Shown here in pieces: positions 20,275-30,211 of a DNA stretch of 64,000 nt. Origin of the DNA: Clostridiales bacterium (GTDB lineage Bacteria > Bacillota > Clostridia > Lachnospirales > Lachnospiraceae); the NCBI GenBank assembly GCA_012522735.1, contig JAAYJU010000121.1, positions 48,410-112,409 of the forward strand. Direction: 5' to 3'. A program made the translations under genes and the position numbers. The first letter of the stretch is position 1. Each line of letters starts with the position of its first letter. The notes below the pieces were generated by a model, which worked only from the letters and a program-made list of their open reading frames with translations, did not search any database and was not told the DNA's origin.

Positions 20275-23031
20275 TTAGTTTATTAGCTCAAGCTCGCGTC
20301 CAATTACTATAGCCTGAGTACGATTATTGACATTAAACTTTTCAAAAATGTGATATACATGAGATTTTACAGTATAAACTGTAATCACCAGCTCCTCAGA
20401 AATTTCTCTATTGGAATATCCAAGAGCTATAAGCCTTAGAATTTCTAGTTCCCTTATACTTAAGGGTTCCTTCAAGATACCCTCTTTTCTATAATTAATC
20501 AGACTCTCATAATGAACTCCCCACAGTTCACTAAGACTCTCCATGACATGCTGAATGAAACGAGGCTTTATTTTTCGCTTTATTGCTACACTAAGCTGTG
20601 GAAGTATCTGTTGTCCTTCGTTAATAAAGACCCCCACACAACCGCTCCTTTCTCCTATCTCTAGTGCTTCATGGAAGAAGATCATTGATTTATCTATGTC
20701 TCCTTGAACATACATAAGCTTTGTTTTAAGTACAAGCACTTCTATTTCCCATGTAATGCAATCACAAGACCTCGCATCTAACTGTTGATGATTCAGATAA
20801 TTCATAAGCGTGTTCCAATCATATACAGGTGGAATGAGCTTTAGCCTGTACATGTCAATGAGAACACGAATTGCTGTATAATGGATTATATCTGGTTTCA
20901 AGGTTTTATTGACCTTAATAAAGTCCAGGCTTTGCTCCTTTAGCCATTGCTCAGCATCCTTCATCAATGTAATATCAGAATCAGCCGCCATAAGACAAAG
21001 TCTTGCCCTATGAGCAGACACCTCATCACCTCCCTGTATCCAATAACATACAGCTTCATTAATCATTTGCATAGCCTTGCTTGTATCGAGATATGCCTGA
21101 TAAATATATGCAAGCAATATATAACCCCATTGCTGATGCTGTCCTGCACTTGTATAGCTTAATAATTCAATACTTTTCCTTATGCTTTCCTCTGCTTTGT
21201 CAAGCTTCCCTGTTTCAAATTGAATTTTACCTAGTTCATAATAAATTGTTCCCGAAAAAGGAACCATATGTCCTCTCGATAATCCTCTTATATAAGCGAT
21301 TCCCTCATTACAAATATCTGCCGCCTTAATAAGACAGCCTCTTCTATACATAATATCTGCCATATGTTCAATTGCTGCCGAGACATTAAGCCAATCACCG
21401 CTCTCCTTCCCAATCTGCCTAACATTCTCAAAAGCATCTATAGCCGCCTTCATATCACCGGATAGAAAATATGCTCTTCCTAACGCATACATCATAGCAC
21501 ATCGAAACATCAACTCATTCTCAGGAAGTTCCTCCAGAGCAAATAATGTCATCCTTATAAGCTCATCAAGATCGGATCTAGAAAATAATGCATAATAAAT
21601 TCTTAGCTTTCTAATGTAATGAGGTAGTAATATATATTCCCTGTTCATTGATCTGTTTAAATCAAATTTATCTATATTCGCCTCGGCATTTTTAAGCCAA
21701 TATTCTATAAGCACCCTAGTCTCATTCTTTTTAATCATCTCTCTATTGGCCAGTAGAAGACAATTCGCATATGCCGCTGAGAGTAGTGGACTCGATTCCA
21801 CATATGTTGCTGGTAATTCCTTAAGCCATCCAAAAACTAGCTGTGTTTCGCTACGATAAAACGTATTCCATAGATTGTGCTCTATCAGTTCTGATGCACG
21901 ATCATATAGCTTAGACTTCATTGCATAGGCTATAGCCTCATGGACTAAGTCATTCTTCTCGCACCAGCTTATTATTTGAAAGTAAAGCTCTTGCACCTCT
22001 TGCTCTGAGGATTCTTGCATAAGCTGTCTTCTTAAAAAATCCGAGAAAAGATTATGGTAGCGAAACCATTCCCTTTTGTTATCAACAGAAAACAAGAAAA
22101 GATTCGATCTCTCCAGTCTCTCAAGTATAGACTGGCTGTCCTTAGCCTTTAACAACTCATTGCATAGGGAAGCGCATAGCCTGTCCATTATAGATGTCTT
22201 TATCAAAAAATCTTTTATCCCCTGTGATTGCTTGCCAAGAACCACCTCTGCCATATAATCAAATACGTATCTGTCATCTCCAACAAACTCAGTAACGAAT
22301 CTGTGCTTATCCAACGAATCTAAGGATTCAAGGCTAAGAGTAGCCATCTGTATACCTGCAATCCAACCCTCTGTCAGCTCTTCCAGTCTCTTCACATCAG
22401 AGATATCCAGACTGATATCTAGGTAATCCTTCAAAAGATTATAGATCTCATTCTGTGAAAACCGAAGCTCTGAATAGGATATATCAGTTATATTAAGGTT
22501 AGCCCTTAGTCTTGATAAGCATAAAGGTGGCTTTTCTCTTGATATAATCACCAGATGTAGATTGTTAGGTATATGATTGAGAAAATAATCTAAAGAGGTA
22601 TGAACCTCGCTATTTATAATTTCATGGTAATCATCCAAAACGAGTATCACCTGCTGCTTGAAATCAGAGATATCTCTGATTAGCATATTTATAATATTAT
22701 CTTGCCAAGGTTCATCAAGGGAATGTAATACAGACCGAAGGCCAAAACCTATGTCGTCACTAACTGATCTAAAAGCATATATAATATATTCCCAAAACCC
22801 TTGAAGATTATTATCACCTGCATCAAGAGAAACCCAAGCAATGGGTAGCTGTGCTTCATTGATCCATTGACTTACCAGGGTTGTCTTACCCGAGCCTGCC
22901 AGGGACGTAACAAGAAATATTCTATTACCTCTAATTAAGCCATTGTTCAGCTTTTCGACTAATGGCTTACGTTCTATGATTCCCTCCCTTAGAAGAGGTG
23001 CACTTATCTTGCTAGGTATTAAATGATTCAT
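20275..23031 (-). CDS. MalT/LuxR-family large ATP-binding transcriptional regulator
   Basis: Walker A VTSLAGSGKTTLVSQW; C-terminal LSIRELEILRLIALGYSNREISEELVITVYTVKSHVYHIFEKFNVNNRTQA. Confidence 0.92.
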   Translation of the reverse strand: MNHLIPSKISAPLLREGIIERKPLVEKLNNGLIRGNRIFLVTSLAGSGKTTLVSQWINEAQLPIAWVSLDAGDNNLQGFWEYIIYAFRSVSDDIGFGLRSVLHSLDEPWQDNIINMLIRDISDFKQQVILVLDDYHEIINSEVHTSLDYFLNHIPNNLHLVIISREKPPLCLSRLRANLNITDISYSELRFSQNEIYNLLKDYLDISLDISDVKRLEELTEGWIAGIQMATLSLESLDSLDKHRFVTEFVGDDRYVFDYMAEVVLGKQSQGIKDFLIKTSIMDRLCASLCNELLKAKDSQSILERLERSNLFLFSVDNKREWFRYHNLFSDFLRRQLMQESSEQEVQELYFQIISWCEKNDLVHEAIAYAMKSKLYDRASELIEHNLWNTFYRSETQLVFGWLKELPATYVESSPLLSAAYANCLLLANREMIKKNETRVLIEYWLKNAEANIDKFDLNRSMNREYILLPHYIRKLRIYYALFSRSDLDELIRMTLFALEELPENELMFRCAMMYALGRAYFLSGDMKAAIDAFENVRQIGKESGDWLNVSAAIEHMADIMYRRGCLIKAADICNEGIAYIRGLSRGHMVPFSGTIYYELGKIQFETGKLDKAEESIRKSIELLSYTSAGQHQQWGYILLAYIYQAYLDTSKAMQMINEAVCYWIQGGDEVSAHRARLCLMAADSDITLMKDAEQWLKEQSLDFIKVNKTLKPDIIHYTAIRVLIDMYRLKLIPPVYDWNTLMNYLNHQQLDARSCDCITWEIEVLVLKTKLMYVQGDIDKSMIFFHEALEIGERSGCVGVFINEGQQILPQLSVAIKRKIKPRFIQHVMESLSELWGVHYESLINYRKEGILKEPLSIRELEILRLIALGYSNREISEELVITVYTVKSHVYHIFEKFNVNNRTQAIVIGRELELIN

Positions 23032-23076
23032 TGACTAATCTCCCTATATATTACAATAGATTACTATATGTTATTA

Positions 23077-23457
23077 TTAATTACTATCCATTATTTCTTG
23101 TTGCTTCTTCTTTGAAAAACTATTCAGTACACAGTCATAGGCATGGTCAATCATATTAAGTAGTTCATCATTCGCTATCTTATCAATATAGATGGTATTC
23201 CAAAAAGGCTGTTGTACCGGAGGACAATGGTATCCCCGTACAACAATTCCCGGATATACCTGTCTATAAAAATCAGCTGTCATAGGTTCACATTTGAGTG
23301 TAATCTTATAATCATCTTCGTTTGGATATATCTGAGCAAATAATTTACCGCTTAATTTAAAGCATATCGGTATCTCTCCGAAAGGATAGTCTATGTAAGC
23401 CTTATGTTTACTACAACAATAATCAATTATTTCCTGTAATTTCATTTCATCCCCCAA
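23077..23457 (-). CDS. MmcQ/YjbR family DNA-binding-like protein
   Basis: YIDYPFGEIPICFKLSGKLFAQIYP...KCEP..A..FR..YPGIV.GYH. Confidence 0.75.
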   Translation of the reverse strand: MGDEMKLQEIIDYCCSKHKAYIDYPFGEIPICFKLSGKLFAQIYPNEDDYKITLKCEPMTADFYRQVYPGIVVRGYHCPPVQQPFWNTIYIDKIANDELLNMIDHAYDCVLNSFSKKKQQEIMDSN

Positions 23458-23479
23458 AAGCTACTTAATATATTACATT

Positions 23480-24061
23480 TCATAAATCAGCTAACCAGCT
23501 CCTAAAATCATCAGCAGCCTCGCTTGTAAATTCCTCTATAAGTTCCGGCGTAAAGAAAGATGAAGGTCCTATATCATTCTCTTCATGCCATTCATAGTTG
23601 TGAGATATGAATTTAGCTATCTCTTCTTTATTATAGCCTTGACTATTCTCAAACTCATCCAAAGGACAGGCCTTCATCTCTTCCCAAAGCCCTTTACTCC
23701 AATCTGTGTGGTGATATAACCATCCTCCCACCAGTGCCATTTCATGTCTGTATGGATGAAACCAGGTATAATCCTCATACCCCATAATAAAATCCACTCT
23801 TGGATATGTATCCCATTTATAATCTAAGAACAGGTGTAACAGTATTCCTAGCTTAAAATCGTCCTGCAAATTTAATGTACCTGCTAGCTCTTCCAAGGCA
23901 AAAAGTCTATCTTCCCTATCTCTTAGATGAATTCTGTCTTTTTCTTTCCACTCCTTAACTATATCAGGTACGATGTTACCAACTAAAAAAGTCATTGATA
24001 CGTCCTTGTTATACTTATATGCTGTTATCAGATGAACCATTGAAGAAGGCACCATCCTCAC
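23480..24061 (-). CDS. Zinc-dependent phospholipase C-like/hydrolase family protein
   Basis: 193 aa with His/Asp-rich MVHLITAYKY..FLVGNIVPDI..LGILLHLFLDYKWD. Confidence 0.5.
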   Translation of the reverse strand: MRMVPSSMVHLITAYKYNKDVSMTFLVGNIVPDIVKEWKEKDRIHLRDREDRLFALEELAGTLNLQDDFKLGILLHLFLDYKWDTYPRVDFIMGYEDYTWFHPYRHEMALVGGWLYHHTDWSKGLWEEMKACPLDEFENSQGYNKEEIAKFISHNYEWHEENDIGPSSFFTPELIEEFTSEAADDFRSWLADL

Positions 24062-24354
24062 CTCTTTCCTACTGCGATTAGTGGTATAATCATTTCCTTT
24101 TCTGTTAAGCCCGCATGATGGGAAAAAATTTGCATAGGGGATCTTGTATATTCAAGTCCCTTATCTTTAGTAGCTTTACAACAACGATATACTTTGCACG
24201 ACTCTTTATAATATCCATCGTGAGAGCACCCCGGACATCTGCTTTTACCATTAGTTCTATATCGGGTGCATAAAGCACATGGCATCCCGCAATATCCATA
24301 AGCATAATTTAACAAAATGCGAACTCCTTCCCATAAAGCAAATTCTATTTTCAC
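24058..24354 (-). CDS. DUF3795-like Cys-rich protein
   Basis: YGYCGMPCALCTRYRTNGKSRCPGCSHDGYYKESCKVYRCC. Confidence 0.7.
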   Translation of the reverse strand: MKIEFALWEGVRILLNYAYGYCGMPCALCTRYRTNGKSRCPGCSHDGYYKESCKVYRCCKATKDKGLEYTRSPMQIFSHHAGLTEKEMIIPLIAVGKR

Positions 24355-24521
24355 ATTCCCTTATTTTTCTTTATATTATCATAATCTAACAGGCAAATCA
24401 TGTCAACTTATTAAAGCTTATTACCAATTATAATGTTCAATTGTCAATAAATGAATCTTAAGCTATAATAATCTCAGAATTGTACTATTAATTATACCAT
24501 TCATTTTAGTAGGAGAATCAT

Positions 24522-25394
24522 ATGCATGAAGTAAAAGTAAGGGGAATATTATCTGCTCAGAACGGAATGAATATATACCGAGGCTGTACCCACGGTTGTA
24601 TTTATTGTGATTCCAGAAGCAAATGCTATCAGATAAATCATGATTTTGAGGATATTGAGGTTAAAAGTAACGCTCCTATCCTTCTAGAAAATGCACTTCG
24701 CAGTAAAAGAAAGAAGTGTATGATAGGAACTGGCGGTATGTGTGACCCCTATATACATCTGGAAGAAAGGCTGGGTAATACCAGAAAATGTCTGGAGCTT
24801 ATAGAATCCTATGGTTTCGGTTTGGCTATTCAGACCAAATCCGCCAGAATCCTTAGAGACTTAGATTTACTAAAGAAAATAAATGATAAAACTAAATGTG
24901 TGGTTCAGATAACACTTACTACCTATAATGAAGACCTATGCAAAATACTAGAACCCAATGTAAGCACCACAAAGGAGCGCTTCGAAGTACTAAAGATTAT
25001 GCGAGATAACAACATACCTACAGTGGTTTGGCTAGATCCCATACTTCCCTTTATCAATGATACAGAGGAAAACATCAGGGGAATTCTAAATTACTGTATA
25101 GAAGCAAAGGTACACGGTATTATCTGCTTTGGGATGGGTTTAACCCTTAGAGAAGGAAATAGAGAGTACTATTATAAGAAGCTTGATGAGCATTTCCCTG
25201 GACTGAAATCAAGGTATATAAAGACCTACGGCAACTCCTATGAGGTAGCAAGCCCCAATAACAATAAACTAATGGCTATATTTCGGCAAGAATGTATATC
25301 CCATGGTATAATAAACGAACCAAATAAATGTTTTAGCTATCTTCATGAATTTGAAGAAAAGGATAAATATGATCAACTAACATTATTCTCTTAA
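24522..25394 (+). CDS. SPL-family radical SAM protein
   Basis: NIYRGCTHGCIYCDSRS (CxxxCxxC) near the N-terminus; 290 aa. Confidence 0.9.
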   Translation: MHEVKVRGILSAQNGMNIYRGCTHGCIYCDSRSKCYQINHDFEDIEVKSNAPILLENALRSKRKKCMIGTGGMCDPYIHLEERLGNTRKCLELIESYGFGLAIQTKSARILRDLDLLKKINDKTKCVVQITLTTYNEDLCKILEPNVSTTKERFEVLKIMRDNNIPTVVWLDPILPFINDTEENIRGILNYCIEAKVHGIICFGMGLTLREGNREYYYKKLDEHFPGLKSRYIKTYGNSYEVASPNNNKLMAIFRQECISHGIINEPNKCFSYLHEFEEKDKYDQLTLFS

Positions 25395-25435
25395 TACTTT
25401 CTTAATGGTGCCAGGCACCATTAAGAAAGTATTAA
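25391..25435. repeat. 45-nt near-perfect palindrome with GGTGCCAGGCACC core
   Basis: ttaatactttcttaatggtgcc-a-ggcaccattaagaaagtattaa; 22 bp perfect arms. Confidence 0.9.
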
Positions 25436-25465
25436 CAATCAGCAAATTAATTCATAATTTTGTAA

Positions 25466-25480
25466 TGGTGCCTGGCACCA
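25466..25480. repeat. Second copy of the GGTGCCTGGCACC palindrome core
   Basis: tggtgcc-t-ggcacca, 75 bp repeat phase from the first copy. Confidence 0.85.
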
Positions 25481-25502
25481 GAAAAAGAAAGCAGGTAAGT
25501 CC

Positions 25503-26288
25503 ATGTATACAAAACATGACCTTATGGATTCCATAATAAAGATCGGAATATTGCCAACAGACACCTTACTTGTGCATTCCTCTATGAAAGCTATAGGCGA
25601 GGTCGAAGGTGGTGCCGATACTGTATTAGATGCATTTATTGATTATATGCATGAGGATGGACTTTTGATTTTTCCAACTCATACCTGGGAACAGATTAAT
25701 GATGAATATAATGTATATAATCCTCTAACAGAGCCTTCCTGTGTGGGACTTTTGACAAATCTTTTTCTTAAGAGACCAGGTGTGATTCGTTCGCTACATC
25801 CTACGCATTCTGTCGCCGCTCTAGGTAGGGATGCAGCAGAATATACCTCTGGGGAGGAGCAATTTGATACACCCTGTTCAAGATATGGTTGCTGGGGAAA
25901 GCTCTATGATAGAAAAGCTAAAATACTCTTTCTCGGATGTAGCCTAAAAAAGAATACCTTTATACATGGTGTAGAAGAATGGAATCAGATACCTCATCGC
26001 CTAATGGATAAACCAAGACAGCTAAAAATCATAGCCTATGATGGAAGCATTATTGACCGTCCGTTTTATTCTCACTATTTCCCTGATGGAGATGTTTCTT
26101 ATAATTACGATAAGATGCTAATTCCATTATTACACTATGGAGTTGCTACAAAAGGTATGATAGGAGATGCTGAAAGTGTCCTATGTGACGCTATAGGAAT
26201 GGCCGAGATAACTACAGAATTCCTGCAAAGAAACCCGAAATTGTTCGAGGATGGTAATCCCATATCTGAAGATTGGTATATAAATTAA
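25503..26288 (+). CDS. AAC(3)-family aminoglycoside N-acetyltransferase-like protein
   Basis: TLLVHSSMKAIGEVEGGADTVLDAF...LIFPTHTW...VIRSLHPTHSVAALG...FLGCSLKKNTFIHGVEEW. Confidence 0.9.
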   Translation: MYTKHDLMDSIIKIGILPTDTLLVHSSMKAIGEVEGGADTVLDAFIDYMHEDGLLIFPTHTWEQINDEYNVYNPLTEPSCVGLLTNLFLKRPGVIRSLHPTHSVAALGRDAAEYTSGEEQFDTPCSRYGCWGKLYDRKAKILFLGCSLKKNTFIHGVEEWNQIPHRLMDKPRQLKIIAYDGSIIDRPFYSHYFPDGDVSYNYDKMLIPLLHYGVATKGMIGDAESVLCDAIGMAEITTEFLQRNPKLFEDGNPISEDWYIN

Positions 26289-26298
26289 TTTCTAAAAG

Positions 26299-26342
26299 AA
26301 CAGACAAAAAATTCACTCTCGAATCCATTAGTCTGTTTTTTA
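26299..26342 (+). terminator. Terminator-like hairpin after AAC(3)-like gene
   Basis: aacagac...gtctgtttttt. Confidence 0.6.
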
Positions 26343-26476
26343 TTATTATAAGAATATTAGAAAATCATTAAAAGTAGGATATTTAATTGCTAAATAAAAG
26401 CTAAATTGATAATATAAAGACAATTCGACATAAAGCCTGTTCTAATAAGATATACATATATAAATATTAAATACTA

Positions 26477-28042
26477 ATGGGAGGTAGAAACATGGAATTT
26501 TTATTAATGGCATTACCGGTTATAGGAGCTGTTCTATTATTCATATTACTTATTGCTTTAATAGGTTATGTAAAGGCACCACCTGACCAAGCATTTATTA
26601 TTTCCGGACTTAAGAAAGAGGGAAAAATTTTAGTTGGTAGAGCAGGTGTAAGAATACCATTTTTAGAGAGGTTAGACAAATTATATTTAGGTCAGATGAC
26701 GGTGGATATTAAGACCGAGCTAAGCGTTCCTACTAATGACTTCATTAACGTAAATGTCGATGCTGTTGCTAAGGTAAGAATACATACTACCGAGAGTGGA
26801 ATTAAGCTTGCAGCTAAAAACTTTTTAAATAAGTCAGCGAATGAAATTACTTTGGATTTACAAGATTCATTGCAAGGTAATATGAGGGAAATTATCGGTA
26901 CCTTGTCACTAAAAGAGATTAACACAGATAGAGATTCATTTTCAGACCAGGTAATGTTAAAAGCATCTAAGGATATGGAAAAGCTTGGTATTGAGATACT
27001 GTCATGTAATATTCAAAATGTAACAGATGAAAATGGATTAATCAAAGACCTTGGTGCTGATAACACATCATTAATTAAGAGAAATGCTGCGATTGCTAAA
27101 GCACAGGCTGATAGAGATGTGGCAATAGCACAAGCTGAAGCAGATAAGCAAGCTAACGATGCCAGAATTATTTCTGAAACTGAAATAGAGCAAAGAAATA
27201 ATGAACTAGAGATTAGAAAAGCAGAGTTAAAAATCATTACAGATGCTAAAAAGGCTGAGGCTGATGCTGCTTATTCAGTACAGGAGCAAGAGCAAAGAAA
27301 GAAAATAGAGACAGCCAAGGTTAATGCAGATATTGCAAAAGCAGAGCGAGGGGCTGTACTTAAGAAGCAAGAAGTTGAAGTAATGAAGCAAACACTTGAT
27401 GCTGAGGTTCGTGCACAAGCAGATGCTGAACGATATAAACAGGAGCAAGTTGCTCAGGCTGAATTGTTTGCTAGACAAAAGGATGCAGAGGCTAAGCTTT
27501 ACGAAGATAAACAGGCAGCCGAAGCAGAGAAAGCAAGGGCAGAGGCAGAAAGATTTGCTAAGGAGCAGGTAGCTGAAGGTACAAGAGCATTAGGACTTGC
27601 AGAGGCAGATGCAATTAGAGCTAAGGCACTGGCAGAGGCAGAGGGTATTGATAAGAAGGCAGAGGCTATGAAAAAATACGGCGAGGCTGCTATTATTGAA
27701 ATCATAATGGATGCTATGCCTGAAATAGCTAAAAATATTGCTCAACCTCTATCTAAGGTTGATAAGATTACCATGTATGGAGAGGGTAACAACACCAAAT
27801 TAATTAAGGACATTGTAAATGGAACAACTCAGGTAACAGAGGGTGTGGCTTCCAGTTTGGGAATAGATCTTAAAGCCTTAATATCCGGCTTCCTTGGCGG
27901 TAAAGTATCTCAAAGTGGCGAAGCAAGTAAAGGTAGCGAAATAACTAAAGATGATGTTATACAGATTGTAAAGCAAAACACTACTATTGATACAGAGCTT
28001 ATCTCAGAGTCCGACTCAGAAGAAAGTCCCGAAGAGAATTAG
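26477..28042 (+). CDS. Flotillin-like SPFH-domain protein
   Basis: N-terminal TM, PPDQAFIISGLKKEGKILVGRAGVRIPFLERLDKLYLGQMTVDIKTE, long Ala/Glu coiled coil. Confidence 0.92.
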   Translation: MGGRNMEFLLMALPVIGAVLLFILLIALIGYVKAPPDQAFIISGLKKEGKILVGRAGVRIPFLERLDKLYLGQMTVDIKTELSVPTNDFINVNVDAVAKVRIHTTESGIKLAAKNFLNKSANEITLDLQDSLQGNMREIIGTLSLKEINTDRDSFSDQVMLKASKDMEKLGIEILSCNIQNVTDENGLIKDLGADNTSLIKRNAAIAKAQADRDVAIAQAEADKQANDARIISETEIEQRNNELEIRKAELKIITDAKKAEADAAYSVQEQEQRKKIETAKVNADIAKAERGAVLKKQEVEVMKQTLDAEVRAQADAERYKQEQVAQAELFARQKDAEAKLYEDKQAAEAEKARAEAERFAKEQVAEGTRALGLAEADAIRAKALAEAEGIDKKAEAMKKYGEAAIIEIIMDAMPEIAKNIAQPLSKVDKITMYGEGNNTKLIKDIVNGTTQVTEGVASSLGIDLKALISGFLGGKVSQSGEASKGSEITKDDVIQIVKQNTTIDTELISESDSEESPEEN

Positions 28043-28052
28043 ATAAAATACA

Positions 28053-28253
28053 AAAAGGGGCTGTTGCAAAACTGTACCCGGGATGTATATGTGTAACCTC
28101 ACACACTGATTAGTAGTACAGATACTCATGATATCTAAGTCTTATACGGACTAATCGTCCGTAACGATCATACATATCATGAGTATCAGTTCTCCTAAAT
28201 GTGCATTTTGGTTACACATATACATCCCTTATTTTTTAGCAACAGCCCCTTTA
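28053..28253. repeat. Bipartite nested hairpin element, copy 1
   Basis: Outer arms aaaggggctgttgc (28054-28067)/gcaacagccccttt (28239-28252); second perfect 19 bp stem gggatgtatatgtgtaacc (28080-28098)/ggttacacatatacatccc (28210-28228); nested gatactcatgatat/atatcatgagtatc (28121-28134/28174-28187) and tacggac/gtccgta (28145-28151/28157-28163). Confidence 0.9.
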
Positions 28254-28364
28254 TTTAAAATATTTTGTGTCTCGATAGTGTAAAATAATTTGCGTCTCTG
28301 GTAATAAGTGCCACTTTCTTGGTGAAAATATGATTATTCACTTAAGGATGGTGGTTTTTATTTA

Positions 28365-28482
28365 TTAAGACTCCCATAGCTCTCCTATGGCATCCCCGTA
28401 GCTTTCATCATCAAAGGGCTGGCCTTGAAATACCATAATCTTGCATATGCTGGACAGCATTTATCTTCTCCCAACGTTCCAC
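28365..28482 (-). pseudogene. Internally deleted remnant of an AraC-family regulator with GyrI-like effector domain
   Basis: Minus-strand VERWEKINAVQHMQDY (AraC N-terminal style) joined out of frame to VFQGQPFDDESYGDAIGELWES* (GyrI-like style). Confidence 0.5.
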
Positions 28483-28544
28483 TTTCTCACCCTCTGAAAA
28501 AAGTATAGCCTTAAGTAAATAATAATTCTTGACTTCAATTGCTA

Positions 28545-29126
28545 TTAATTAGTCCATTTTTTCTTATAAGATGATATCACTTCATCACTCCATATATGAA
28601 CCTCAACATATCTTTCGGGACCAAATTTTCCATCATCATTCCAACCCTGAGGTAATCCATACTTGTTAATTATCTCCAGTATTTCATCATAAACATAAAG
28701 CTTCTTTCTATATTCCTTTCCATCATTTACCCGAGGGCTAAAGGTAGGATGAGAGTCACCATAAGTAAATGATAAGGTTGCTATGTCAAACTCTTCTATA
28801 GGAATTTTTATATATGTACTATTCTCATACCATGTAGAAAGCCAAGGGCTGTGTTCTACAACCATGTAGTGTGGAGATTGTCTTTCTACCCTTCCACCCT
28901 TTTTTATAAATAATTCTCTTATTATGCTTTCATAATAAAGCCTGTCCTCAATGTATGTATCTTGTCTCTTTGCACATTGAACATTAGGCTTTTCATTTTT
29001 TATTTCATTCAGGACTCTCTTAGCCTCATCAATCGGCATATCTGATATGCTTTCAAATGGCCCTATACACTTATCAAAATAGTGATATAAATTCATGTTA
29101 GCTCCTCTATAAACGTATATTAGCAT
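28545..29126 (-). CDS. Hypothetical protein
   Basis: 193 aa ORF; a likely start at 29096 (MNLYHYFDKC) follows gaggag. Confidence 0.6.
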   Translation of the reverse strand: MLIYVYRGANMNLYHYFDKCIGPFESISDMPIDEAKRVLNEIKNEKPNVQCAKRQDTYIEDRLYYESIIRELFIKKGGRVERQSPHYMVVEHSPWLSTWYENSTYIKIPIEEFDIATLSFTYGDSHPTFSPRVNDGKEYRKKLYVYDEILEIINKYGLPQGWNDDGKFGPERYVEVHIWSDEVISSYKKKWTN

Positions 29127-29806
29127 TATGATTTATAATCTACTTCAAACTCTTCAACATCTCCGTTCTGATGCCCGATAATAACTCTATTTGCCATATT
29201 AACAAATAGCCCACTATCAACAACACCCGGAATTATACTTATCTTATTACGAAGATTTTTAGGATCTTCGATTTTGCCAAAATGACAATCTATAATGTAA
29301 TTACCATTGTCAGTTATGAATACCTTATCATCCTTAACCCTTAAATGTGATTCACAACCTAGACTCTCAAGCTTTTTTATCGTAATCTCATATCCAAACT
29401 TAACTATCTCTACAGGTAGAGGAAATTCACCTAGATGCTTAACCATTTTGCTCTCATCAACTACTACTATGAACTCTTTACAAGAGGCAGCTACTATCTT
29501 CTCTCGAAGTAGTGCGCCTCCCCCACCCTTAATTAAATTAAAATCCTTATCAACCTCATCAGCACCATCTATAGTTATATCTATTTCACCGATATCAGAG
29601 AAGGAAACCAGCTTAATCCCAGTTTCTCTGGCAAGCTCTTCTGACTTCATAGATGTGGCAATCGCACTAATATTAAGGCCGCTTTGAACCCTCTGCCCAA
29701 GCTTCTTTATAGCCCAATAAGCAGTAGAGCCTGTCCCTAAGCCTACTACCATATTATCATCTATATAATCAACAGCCCTCTCGGCAGCAATTCGTTTAGC
29801 ATTCAT
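29126..29806 (-). CDS. rpiA: Ribose-5-phosphate isomerase A
   Basis: VGLGTGSTAYWAIKKLGQ, DGADEVDKDFNLIKGGGGALLREKIVA. Confidence 0.95.
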   Translation of the reverse strand: MNAKRIAAERAVDYIDDNMVVGLGTGSTAYWAIKKLGQRVQSGLNISAIATSMKSEELARETGIKLVSFSDIGEIDITIDGADEVDKDFNLIKGGGGALLREKIVAASCKEFIVVVDESKMVKHLGEFPLPVEIVKFGYEITIKKLESLGCESHLRVKDDKVFITDNGNYIIDCHFGKIEDPKNLRNKISIIPGVVDSGLFVNMANRVIIGHQNGDVEEFEVDYKS

Positions 29807-30211
29807 AAGCCAATCTCCTCACTTAGTTAATTTACTACGTTTACTCTATATGTCTATACATTTTTCTTTTCAGAATTTATTGTATCTCTAATTGCATAAA
29901 ATATGTCAAATACAATTAATGCACCCATTATATTGAGTTATGCTCCTCTTCACTGGCTGCCCCATAATTATTAGTATTACTATTTCAGCAGTTTCCAAGA
30001 TTACATCTCCCTATTTGTATCATTCTATTATGAATTTAAGTTATTATACTATAATGGTTTCTTATTCACAACCATTAACCGGTAATCCATATAACCTCAA
30101 TTCATTGAATAATTGTATCATTCTATTCTTATCTATGAAAAAATCAAAATATATTTATTTATCTTGATATAATAGTCAATTATGGTTATAATTTACATGG
30201 AGGTGATTATT

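Noticed and set aside
26692-27705. Antisense Ser/Leu/Ala-rich ORFs opposite flotillin
   Set aside because: Complement of the Ala/Glu coiled-coil repeat; compositional artefact.
30040-30140. 19-codon minus-strand peptide MIQLFNELRLYGLPVNGCE near rpiA/AAA intergenic region
   Set aside because: No convincing RBS, no signalling genes nearby; too short to support.
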